The notes: generated by a model not told the origin, from the sequence alone. A DNA stretch of 6,203 nt from Archaeoglobales archaeon (GCA_003662985.1 QMZD01000117.1:1-6203); one strand, 5' to 3'; shown: positions 1 through 5,276, numbered from the stretch's first letter. Numbers and translations: made by a program.

Positions 1-231
1 AGTTTTTTCGGTCCCTTTTATAAGACAGGAAAAGCCCCAAGCGGTTTTCAGACCCTCTCTGTATGGGTTGTTATCATAAACAACGACGATACTCACATTT
101 TTGGCGGTGGTTATAGAGATGTTATCCTCTTTCATGGCCTGTTCCTCCTTTGGAAAGCTAATAACACCTAACAACCCCAAGAATATTAGAATGAAAAGGG
201 TTAGCAAGATCAATATTTTTTCCGTTCTCAT
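1..231 (-). CDS. MBL-fold metallohydrolase, N-terminal part, with hydrophobic leader (runs off left edge)
   Basis: The first 77 codons are in the window, and the C-terminal part with the metal-binding HxHxDH motif lies outside. Residues 6-25 are almost entirely Leu/Ile/Phe after a basic start (MRTEK), which looks like a signal peptide or membrane anchor; no lipobox Cys is visible. Residues 47-72 (SIVVVYDNNP, then GLKTAWGFSCLI) match the opening strands of the MJ0301-type MBL subfamily, often annotated as dihydropterin-ribofuranosyl-aminobenzene-5'-phosphate synthase, where 'DN.. GL..aWGfS.li' precedes the first metal region. That annotation is often over-specific, so only the fold is called. 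ATG at 231 has no SD but lies about 30 bp after a TATA-like box, so a leaderless or short-leader transcript is plausible. A second ATG at 135 (Met33) has a strong AGGAGG 8 nt upstream and would give a form without the hydrophobic segment. The gene is separated from the dehydrogenase operon by 209 bp. Confidence 0.72.
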   Translation of the reverse strand, partial: MRTEKILILLTLFILIFLGLLGVISFPKEEQAMKEDNISITTAKNVSIVVVYDNNPYREGLKTAWGFSCLIKGTEKT

Positions 232-258
232 TGAGGGTATATCTATATCGATACCTCT

Positions 259-267
259 GCTTTTAAA
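259..267 (-). promoter_or_regulatory. TATA-like box for the MBL-fold gene
   Basis: On the minus strand this reads GTTTTTAAAAGC, an archaeal box A-like AT core whose centre is about 32 bp upstream of the ATG at 231. A start about 25 bp downstream of the box would put the 5' end within a few bases of that ATG, which fits the lack of an SD there. The match is moderate and unproven. Confidence 0.4.
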
Positions 268-290
268 AACCTACCAAGGGGTTCGCTTTT

Positions 291-337
291 GGAAATGTTT
301 GGAAATGTTTTGAAATGTTTGGAAATGTTTTGAAATG
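291..337. repeat. Tandem array of 10-bp direct repeats
   Basis: Four full units and a 7-base partial unit lie head to tail: GGAAATGTTT, GGAAATGTTT, TGAAATGTTT, GGAAATGTTT, TGAAATG. The only variation is G/T at the first base. The period is close to one helical turn, so the same bases face one side of the DNA. The array lies about 25-70 bp upstream of the TATA-like box of the MBL-fold gene, a position where an archaeal activator could bind. It is too short and lacks the unique spacers needed for a CRISPR. It could also be a slippage-prone simple repeat without function. Confidence 0.85.
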
Positions 338-370
338 AGCATCCCAATAGCATCTAGAAATATCTTGGAA

Positions 371-386
371 GTAAAAAAGAAAAAGG
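371..386 (-). terminator. Probable T-rich terminator of the thiolase/dehydrogenase operon
   Basis: On the minus strand this reads CCTTTTTCTTTTTTAC, two T runs about 55-70 bases downstream of the acyl-CoA dehydrogenase stop codon. Archaeal RNA polymerase terminates at such T-rich tracts without needing a hairpin, and none is seen here. Confidence 0.5.
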
Positions 387-407
387 TAGTATCGGAGTAG
401 TATCGGA
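386..407. repeat. Perfect 11-bp tandem duplication
   Basis: GTAGTATCGGA occurs twice back to back with no mismatch. It lies between the dehydrogenase stop codon and the T-rich tract, so it would be in the 3' untranslated RNA of the operon. No function is evident; a short slippage duplication is the simplest explanation. Confidence 0.8.
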
Positions 408-440
408 ATATCAGGTATTTTAGAGTGTCTTTGGTTTGTA

Positions 441-1628
441 TCAAGTTTTGTAGCTCTTGGGCATCCCGAGGATGTGTTCTCCTACATAAGCTAGAGCCAT
501 CTGCTGTGTAACGGGAGCAAGTCTTATGAGATTAACTTCTCTCCACCACCTCTCGACGTCATATTCTTTGGCGTACCCATAGCCACCAAAGCTCTGCATC
601 GCCCAGTAAACCGCCTTTACGCCCGCCTCAACGGCTACAAGCTTGGCCATGTTGGCATAGGTTCCAACGTCTCTATAGCTTGCCTGATTATCGAAGAGAG
701 TCGAGGCTTTGAAGTTCATCAGGCGAGCAGTCTCGAGGGTTGCGTAAGCTTCTGCGATAGGGAATTGCAAGCCTTGATAGCTTCCGACGGGCTCGTCAGC
801 AAAGACCTTTCTCTGTTTAGTGTACTCAACAGCCTTGCTTATAGCGAGCTTCCCTATACCAACGGCTGCTGTAGTAAAGCTCATTCTTTCGGGGTTCAAG
901 GTGTCGAGCAGAGAATACCAACCTCCATCAAGGGGTGGCATAAGGGCGTTTTCCGGCAACCTGAGATTGCTTATACTTACCTCACATGTTTTTGAGTAAT
1001 TTATACCGTGTTTGGGGATGGGGTTAACCTTTACAGCTGGATTTGGAAGGTCGGCAAGGAAAAGGCTTATTCCGTGAGTCTTTTTAGGGGCTTTCTCTTT
1101 TGGTGTAGTTCTGGCTATTATAAGCATCCCTTTTGCTCTATCAGCCCCGCTTATGAAGATCTTGTTTCCATTGATGACCCACTCATCTCCATCCTTTACA
1201 GCTGTTGTCCTCGTATTCAGGGTGTTGGTGCCTGCATCAGGCTCGGTTAAAGCCATACAGAATTCGAGCTCTCCCTTGGCTATTCCGGGCAGGTACTTCT
1301 CCTTCTGTTCCTCCGTTCCATGCCTGACGATGCTCATCCCGCCGAATACTTCGGTTAAAACGAGATACCACACTCCCGCCATCCCACAGCCATTTGCAGC
1401 AAGTTCCTCCATTGCTATAAGCAACTCCGTCATCCCCATTCCGGCTCCGCCGTATTCTTCAGGAATAACTATGCCCGTAAACCCGGCTTTACTCAACGCC
1501 TTCCAGAATTCCTCGCCGAACTCCCCATTTTCTTCCTTTTCTCTCCAGTACTCGGGAGGAAAATCCTTCGCTATATCCCTTGCAGAATTGGCGATCATCT
1601 TCTGCTCTTCAGTAAATTCAAAATCCAT
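441..1628 (-). CDS. Acyl-CoA dehydrogenase (FAD-dependent)
   Basis: At 395 residues this is full length for the family. It should oxidise an acyl-CoA to the 2,3-enoyl-CoA in the cytoplasm, passing electrons to an electron-transfer flavoprotein. Domains: N-terminal helical region (about 1-120), beta domain with the signature ALTEPDAGTNT (126-136), and C-terminal helical domain with FGGYGYAKEYDVER (347-360). The usual C-terminal catalytic Glu (YEGT in medium-chain enzymes) appears replaced: the aligned stretch here is LAPVTQQM (370-377). A Glu in NPERM (Glu247) sits where isovaleryl-CoA and long-chain dehydrogenases carry their base, so it is the likely catalyst. The start at 1628 is chosen for its SD (AGAGGTG, 5 nt before ATG); a TTG 36 bases upstream in frame has no comparable site. 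It is the last gene of the operon, 39 nt after the second DUF35 gene. The substrate is unknown. Confidence 0.95.
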   Translation of the reverse strand: MDFEFTEEQKMIANSARDIAKDFPPEYWREKEENGEFGEEFWKALSKAGFTGIVIPEEYGGAGMGMTELLIAMEELAANGCGMAGVWYLVLTEVFGGMSIVRHGTEEQKEKYLPGIAKGELEFCMALTEPDAGTNTLNTRTTAVKDGDEWVINGNKIFISGADRAKGMLIIARTTPKEKAPKKTHGISLFLADLPNPAVKVNPIPKHGINYSKTCEVSISNLRLPENALMPPLDGGWYSLLDTLNPERMSFTTAAVGIGKLAISKAVEYTKQRKVFADEPVGSYQGLQFPIAEAYATLETARLMNFKASTLFDNQASYRDVGTYANMAKLVAVEAGVKAVYWAMQSFGGYGYAKEYDVERWWREVNLIRLAPVTQQMALAYVGEHILGMPKSYKT

Positions 1629-1667
1629 TTTTTCACCTCTGCCTTTTGTATCTCCTAAAAACAAAAA

Positions 1668-2135
1668 TTAGGAAGGTTTGAAGTAGAGTATATCTGTTAT
1701 TTTACCCTCTCTCTCCCCTCTCTCTTTCAACACGGGTTTAACTTTCATTCCTATATAAACGTCCTCTGGCTCGACCTCCCCGAGTAAATGAACCATGCAG
1801 CCGTCAGTACCGTCCATATCGATTATTGCATAGATCTCGGGTTTTTCTAGGGGTTTCTCGTCCTTATCGAGTCTTGCAACTGTGAATGCCCTTACGCTCC
1901 CCTCACCGCTCACTTCGACATATTCCGTCTCGCTGAAATCGAACTCGCAGTACATCCTCGGAGGGAAGTAGACCTTTCCGCATTTCTTGCATTTAGCGGC
2001 GATGAACTTTTCTTCATCCTTCAAAGCCTTAAAGAATCTGTCTCCTGCTTCTCCGCTTGTGTAAATCCAGTAAAGCTCGATTCTACCCTCCCAGTGCCTC
2101 AATTCATTTGGGTTTACTATCTTCTCGTTAAACAT
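1668..2135 (-). CDS. DUF35 zinc-ribbon/OB-fold protein, thiolase partner (CxxC...CxxD variant)
   Basis: This 155-residue protein has the DUF35 layout: an N-terminal helix (about 12-42), a rubredoxin-like zinc ribbon (46-70), then an OB-fold (71-150) with EPEDVYIGMKVK (122-133). DUF35 proteins bind thiolase-fold enzymes and help shape or shield the CoA substrate site, as in BbsA, ChsH2 and the archaeal HMG-CoA synthase complex. Zinc ligands seen are Cys49, Cys52 and Cys63; the expected fourth Cys is Asp66 (CxxC-x10-CxxD), so metal binding may be weak, altered or absent. The start at 2135 has an SD (GAGGTGG, 5 nt upstream). A GTG at 2162 overlapping the previous stop (GTGA) would add 9 residues and is less likely. 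It lies 23 nt after the other DUF35 gene, its paralogue. Pairing with a particular thiolase is inferred from the 2+2 gene count only. Confidence 0.9.
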   Translation of the reverse strand: MFNEKIVNPNELRHWEGRIELYWIYTSGEAGDRFFKALKDEEKFIAAKCKKCGKVYFPPRMYCEFDFSETEYVEVSGEGSVRAFTVARLDKDEKPLEKPEIYAIIDMDGTDGCMVHLLGEVEPEDVYIGMKVKPVLKERGEREGKITDILYFKPS

Positions 2136-2158
2136 GATACCACCTCTCACCTCTCTTT

Positions 2159-2689
2159 TCACTTCTCCATAGGTTTCCAGTATTTGATGTCCGTTACAGA
2201 TCCTTCCCTCTCCTCTTCAGGCTTCCACACAGCCTTGACCCTCATTCCTATATAGACATCCTCTGGCTCAACCTCTCCAAGCACGTGCATGAATGCCATA
2301 TTCTTAGAGGCTCCATCTACAGCTATCACGGCCACGATGATGGGCTCTTTGAGCGGTCTTGCATCGGGATCGATGTATGAAATAGAGAAGGTCTGCACCG
2401 TTCCTGTATCCTGCACGTAAACCCAATCATCGATCGGTTTGTAGCATAGCTCACAGAAAATTCTCGGTGGGAACAGTATCCTTCTGCATTTGTTACATTT
2501 CGTTGCTATTAGCTTACCCTCTTTAAGCTCATTCAAAAACCTGCTAATTGCCTGCCCAGCAGTCCACGCATATCTCATGTCTGGGTGGTCTTCGACATAA
2601 GTCACCTTTTTCTCTTTTATGTCTGAATCTTTGAGAGGGGTTCCCGGTGCTTCGGGCGGGCATGAAATATCCTTCTTACCGACTGACAT
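2159..2689 (-). CDS. DUF35 zinc-ribbon/OB-fold protein, thiolase partner (intact CxxC...CxxC)
   Basis: This 176-residue protein has an extended N-terminus (about 1-40, charged and Pro-rich), a helix (41-59), a complete zinc ribbon with Cys65, Cys68, Cys79 and Cys82, and an OB-fold (about 88-171) containing EVEPEDVYIGM (139-149), also present in the next gene's product. It should be an accessory or scaffold subunit of a thiolase-fold enzyme, binding the acyl-CoA and stabilising the complex. The start at 2689 follows an SD (GAGGTGAT, 4 nt upstream). The upstream thiolase stop codon TGA is embedded in that SD, so the two genes are probably translationally coupled. A GTG inside the SD at 2698 is rejected. 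With about 21 more residues than the second DUF35 protein, mostly at the N-terminus, it is a diverged paralogue rather than a recent copy. Confidence 0.92.
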   Translation of the reverse strand: MSVGKKDISCPPEAPGTPLKDSDIKEKKVTYVEDHPDMRYAWTAGQAISRFLNELKEGKLIATKCNKCRRILFPPRIFCELCYKPIDDWVYVQDTGTVQTFSISYIDPDARPLKEPIIVAVIAVDGASKNMAFMHVLGEVEPEDVYIGMRVKAVWKPEEEREGSVTDIKYWKPMEK

Positions 2690-2694
2690 CTCAA

Positions 2695-3897
2695 TCACCT
2701 CTTGTTAGACATCACCATAACGGTTCCAACCTGCATCAGATCTCCCCATGCCTGGCAAACGCCTGTGGTTACCTCCTTTGCCACCTGCCTCTTTCCAGCT
2801 CTGTATGCCAGCTGCCAGTAGAGCTCGCATGCCTTCACTCCCATCGTGGCTGCGATTGGGTTTCCAACACCAAGCAAACCTCCTGATGGGCTGCATGGAA
2901 GATCTCCATCTCTTGCTGTAACACCTTCTTTCGTTAAGATCGGGGCCTCACCCTTCTTTGCCAGTCCTAGGCCTTCCATATGGTGCAATTCCTTATAGTC
3001 GAATGGATCGTAAGGCTCGGCAACATCAATCTCTTTTCTCGGATCTGTTACGTGTGCCATCCTGTAGGCCATTTTGGCAGCCTCAGCTACATACCTCGGG
3101 AAGTAGAGGTCTCTATTTGTCCACATAGTCGTGTCAAGAGCCCAGCCAACTCCCGTAACCCAGACTGGGTTGTCAGTTACTTGCCTTGCTATATGGGGTG
3201 CGACCATTATCAGCGCTGCTGCTCCATCCGAAGGTGGGGATACGTCGAGCCTTCTTACTGGCAAGGCCATTGGCTCGCTGTTGAGGACATCCTCTACCGT
3301 AATCTTCTCAGCAAGCTGGGCACATGGATGATCGAGAGCATTTGCCTTGTTTTTAACGGAAACGAGGGCTATGTCCTCATGCTTTATGTTGTGGACATGC
3401 ATGTACCTGTTCATCTCAAGGGCAAAGATCCAAATCAGGTTCGGGTTCAAAGGCCTATCGAGTATCGGATCCCAGATGTATTTGAAGGCTGATTGCGGGT
3501 GTGGATAGCTGGAGGACATCTTCTCCTCGCATACAACCAGGCAGATATCTGCTAGTCCGCTAGCAACATGCCAGTAACCTGCTATTGGAGCGAAGACTCC
3601 GGTTCCACCCCCAACGAAGACCCTCATGTAGGGTCTATCACTTCCACCTGAGCCATCAAGCAAGTACTCTCCTTTCATATGCAGACCATCAAAAGTATCA
3701 GGGGCAGAACCCATTACGACCATCTCAATATCGCTTAGATCCATATCAGCCTCTTCCAACGCCTGCTTTATAGCCAGATATGAGAGTTCTTTTCCTGTTT
3801 CGTTAAGTCTTCTCTTAAAGGTGGTCATTCCCGCTCCAACAATTGCCACATCCTGCTTTTTATGGAACTTCAAACCGCTTATTCTTTCAACTTTCAT
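2695..3897 (-). CDS. Thiolase-fold protein without the N-terminal nucleophilic Cys
   Basis: This 400-residue protein is the length of SCP2/archaeal-type thiolases. Family marks are DVAIVGAGMT (16-25), VASGLADICLVVCEEKM (111-127), SPPSDGAAALI (220-230), EPYDPF (294-299) and SPSGGLLGVGNP (336-347). Aligning by the shared 'S-x-LAD' anchor with the other thiolase puts Gly97 where classical thiolases have the acyl-accepting Cys. The usual GHP histidine is Asn346 (GNP), and the HDCF motif of SCP2 thiolases is YDPF. Cys381 (TGVCQAWG) fits the second, C-terminal active-site Cys. It is therefore unlikely to be an ordinary thiolase alone; it may be a retro-aldolase like Ltp2 or one half of a mixed enzyme. 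The start at 3897 follows GAGGTGAT spaced 4 nt, exactly as in the next gene. ATGs 6 and 18 bases upstream lie in or before the SD. It begins 23 nt after the previous stop. Confidence 0.93.
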   Translation of the reverse strand: MKVERISGLKFHKKQDVAIVGAGMTTFKRRLNETGKELSYLAIKQALEEADMDLSDIEMVVMGSAPDTFDGLHMKGEYLLDGSGGSDRPYMRVFVGGGTGVFAPIAGYWHVASGLADICLVVCEEKMSSSYPHPQSAFKYIWDPILDRPLNPNLIWIFALEMNRYMHVHNIKHEDIALVSVKNKANALDHPCAQLAEKITVEDVLNSEPMALPVRRLDVSPPSDGAAALIMVAPHIARQVTDNPVWVTGVGWALDTTMWTNRDLYFPRYVAEAAKMAYRMAHVTDPRKEIDVAEPYDPFDYKELHHMEGLGLAKKGEAPILTKEGVTARDGDLPCSPSGGLLGVGNPIAATMGVKACELYWQLAYRAGKRQVAKEVTTGVCQAWGDLMQVGTVMVMSNKR

Positions 3898-3920
3898 CTG
3901 CATCACCTCATCTTCAACCC

Positions 3921-5063
3921 TCACACTCCAAATACGGCAACAGCTCCACTGGCTGTCGGTATGTACCTCCACGCCTGAGCTACGCCCGTTTCAGCATCAA
4001 CCTGTCTCCTTCCTGCCAATCTACGTAGCTGTAGAACGATTTCAAGAGCTTTCTGTCCACCAGTAGCCTCCAAGAGGTTTCCAATTCCTAGACTACCGCC
4101 AGAAACGTTTACCGGCAATTCACCATCCTTTGCGAAGTATCCTTCCTGCATCAGGGTTCCGGTTTCAAATCTCTTCGAGAGTTGCAAAGCTTCGATGTGC
4201 TGGAACTCCTTAAAAGCAAACCTATCATCAACCTCTGCTATGTCAATCTCTTTTGCGGGATTCGTTATTCCCGCGAGCTTGTAAGCCATTTTTGCTGCTT
4301 TGTAAGCATAAGCGGCGTTAAAGCTCATTGTGTCGTAGTTGCTCGTCTCACTCCACCAGCCCACTCCCTTAACCCAAATTGGTGTATCCGTTATATCCCT
4401 TGCAACATCTTCATTTGCAAGCACGAAAACTACTGCGCCGTCAGATCTCGGAGCGATTTCGAGCTTCCTCATGGGATCGAACACCATTGGGCTGTTGAGA
4501 ACATCCTCTACCGTTATTTTTGATCCATAGGGGGCTGAAGAATTCCTTAAAGCGTTGTTCTTGTTTTTGACAACAACCTCAGCGAGTTGCTCTTCAGTTA
4601 TGCAGCATTCGTTGACATACTGTGACATCTCAAGGGCAGCGAAGTAGTAAGGATGGGCGTTTCCAATCTCTCTCAACCAAATCGGATCCATTGCAAACTT
4701 TATCGTCTCTCCAAACGTCAGTATATCGCTCGCCTTGCTATGTGCTTCCACAACCGCTATGTCGGCGAGCTCGCTTTTTATCTGCATGTAGGCTGTGGCA
4801 ACTCCAAACAGGAAATCAGCACATACAGTACATGTGGGTTTTAGAACCCCTCCAAGCTGATCGGGGACGAACTCATCGAAAATGGCAAAACCCTCCCAGA
4901 TGTCTTCGGCGCAGGTGACGATGCTATCGACATCTTTTCTTGGATTTATTCCGGCATCGTCGTACGCTCTTGCAGCAGCCTCCAAAGTTATCTCTTTCCA
5001 GTGTAGGTCTGGTGTGTTTGCGTTGAAACCAGAATAGCCAACTCCAACAACTGCAACTTTCAT
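3921..5063 (-). CDS. Thiolase-fold protein keeping an N-terminal Cys but with altered His and C-terminal Cys positions
   Basis: This 380-residue thiolase-superfamily protein is first in the operon. Family marks are VAVVGVGYSGF (3-13), a Cys81-containing CADF (81-84) at the nucleophile position, APRSDGAVVFVL (204-215), EVDDRF (277-282), and SGGSLGIGNLLEATG (321-335). The normal GHP is GNL (Asn329), the HDCF motif is DDRF, and the C-terminal active-site Cys is Ala362 (GVAQAW). Only the N-terminal Cys of the classical set remains, and its context (CADF rather than CASG) is unusual. It shares many blocks with the following gene (KNKxNAL, ITVEDVLNS, AAKMAY, KEIDxAE), so the two are paralogues. The ATG is fixed by an in-frame TAA immediately before it and by GAGGTGG 4 nt upstream. 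It overlaps the stop of a 19-codon leader ORF (ATGA). The reaction, whether thiolytic cleavage, aldol cleavage or condensation, cannot be decided from sequence. Confidence 0.93.
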   Translation of the reverse strand: MKVAVVGVGYSGFNANTPDLHWKEITLEAAARAYDDAGINPRKDVDSIVTCAEDIWEGFAIFDEFVPDQLGGVLKPTCTVCADFLFGVATAYMQIKSELADIAVVEAHSKASDILTFGETIKFAMDPIWLREIGNAHPYYFAALEMSQYVNECCITEEQLAEVVVKNKNNALRNSSAPYGSKITVEDVLNSPMVFDPMRKLEIAPRSDGAVVFVLANEDVARDITDTPIWVKGVGWWSETSNYDTMSFNAAYAYKAAKMAYKLAGITNPAKEIDIAEVDDRFAFKEFQHIEALQLSKRFETGTLMQEGYFAKDGELPVNVSGGSLGIGNLLEATGGQKALEIVLQLRRLAGRRQVDAETGVAQAWRYIPTASGAVAVFGV

Positions 5064-5119
5064 TTAACCACCTCTTTATAAACCTTGGAAGGTAGCCTTC
5101 CAAAAGCAATGTTTTCCAT
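5060..5119 (-). CDS. Putative 19-residue leader ORF coupled to the first thiolase gene
   Basis: The ORF reads MENIAFGRLPSKVYKEVVK and then TGA. It starts 4 nt after a perfect SD (GAGGTGG, 5124-5130), and its TGA overlaps the thiolase ATG (ATGA), the classic arrangement for translational coupling. It follows a promoter whose predicted start site is near 5139, so it would be the first thing translated on the operon mRNA. Codons 6-12 contain a perfect inverted repeat. The peptide has no signal, metal motif or run of regulatory codons of the amino-acid attenuation type. It may be a leader peptide that tunes translation, a tiny protein, or a chance by-product of a duplicated initiation region. No homologue is recognised. 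Confidence 0.42.
   Translation of the reverse strand: MENIAFGRLPSKVYKEVVK
5068..5074 (-). promoter_or_regulatory. Ribosome binding site of the first thiolase gene
   Basis: GAGGTGG lies 4 nt before the ATG at 5063. It sits inside the leader ORF (codons for Glu-Val-Val near its end), so ribosomes translating the leader would run over it and end at the thiolase start. Confidence 0.8.
5085..5103. promoter_or_regulatory. Perfect 19-bp dyad (8-3-8), operator or mRNA hairpin
   Basis: TTGGAAGG-TAG-CCTTCCAA is a perfect 8-bp inverted repeat with a 3-base centre. It lies inside the leader ORF, 11 bp upstream of the thiolase SD and about 36 bp downstream of the predicted transcription start. As DNA it has the form of a site for a dimeric helix-turn-helix repressor blocking the early transcribed region. 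As RNA it would be a tight hairpin that translation of the leader must open. The sequence alone cannot decide between these. Confidence 0.6.
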
Positions 5120-5123
5120 TAAA

Positions 5124-5130
5124 CCACCTC
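5124..5130 (-). promoter_or_regulatory. Ribosome binding site of the leader ORF
   Basis: GAGGTGG lies 4 nt before the ATG at 5119. The surrounding initiation region (AGAGGTGGTTTAATG) matches the thiolase's own (AGAGGTGGTTAAATG) at 14 of 15 bases, 56 bp away. This either supports real initiation at both places or points to a local duplication. Confidence 0.6.
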
Positions 5131-5160
5131 TAACACGATTACATTTTCTAAATTAAACAC

Positions 5161-5175
5161 TATTTAAAATTTCCT
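5161..5175 (-). promoter_or_regulatory. Archaeal promoter (TATA box with purine-rich BRE) of the five-gene operon
   Basis: On the minus strand this reads AGGAAATTTTAAATA. TTTTAAATA (5161-5169) is close to the archaeal box A consensus, and the preceding AAAGGAAA is a BRE-like purine stretch. Transcription would begin near 5139, giving a 20-base 5' leader that carries the first SD. It is the best promoter candidate in the 163-bp gap 5120-5282; the rest of that gap is AT-rich with T runs on the minus strand and no other gene. Confidence 0.6.
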
Positions 5176-5257
5176 TTTTTTAATCGTTGCCTTGTTTATT
5201 CTTTAAAAATGAAATAAGAATGTAATGAAAAATAATTGACTGTATATACTCCAGAGT

Positions 5258-5276
5258 AAAAATATTGTATATTTTT
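5258..5276 (-). terminator. AT-rich perfect dyad after the CoA-transferase beta gene, probable terminator
   Basis: AAAAATAT-TGT-ATATTTTT is a perfect 8-3-8 inverted repeat beginning 6 bases after the beta-subunit stop codon. On the minus strand the second arm ends in TTTTT, and more T-rich stretches follow (down to about 5190), which suits archaeal termination. An A/T-only stem would be weak at thermophile temperatures, so the T run may matter more than the hairpin. A regulator site is the alternative. Confidence 0.45.

Noticed and set aside
101..313. Plus-strand ORF of 70 codons covering the left gap
   Set aside because: It overlaps the minus-strand MBL-fold gene, which has recognisable family sequence, and then reads through the 10-bp repeats; no SD or family resemblance.
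291..407. CRISPR array or origin iterons
   Set aside because: The units are 10-11 bp, directly adjoining and without variable spacers; too few copies and no replication or cas gene nearby.
1153..1671. Plus-strand ORF of 172 codons opposite the acyl-CoA dehydrogenase
   Set aside because: It is antisense to the conserved N-terminal half of the dehydrogenase, is Ser/Pro-rich as expected from reading Gly/Glu/Lys-rich codons backwards, and lacks an SD.
2980..3492. Plus-strand ORF of 170 codons opposite the Cys-less thiolase
   Set aside because: Antisense shadow of a well-conserved thiolase region with no domain of its own and no promoter or SD.
3898..3972. Extended start of the second thiolase (25 extra residues)
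   Set aside because: The extension would overlap the end of the previous thiolase gene, and the ATG at 3897 has an ideal SD with spacing identical to the next gene.
4924..5109. Minus-strand ORF of 61 codons across the first thiolase start (MLLEGYLPRF...)
   Set aside because: Out of frame with the thiolase and leader ORF, no SD at its start, and Cys/Arg/Ser-rich composition unlike the neighbours. The 19-codon leader has much better signals.
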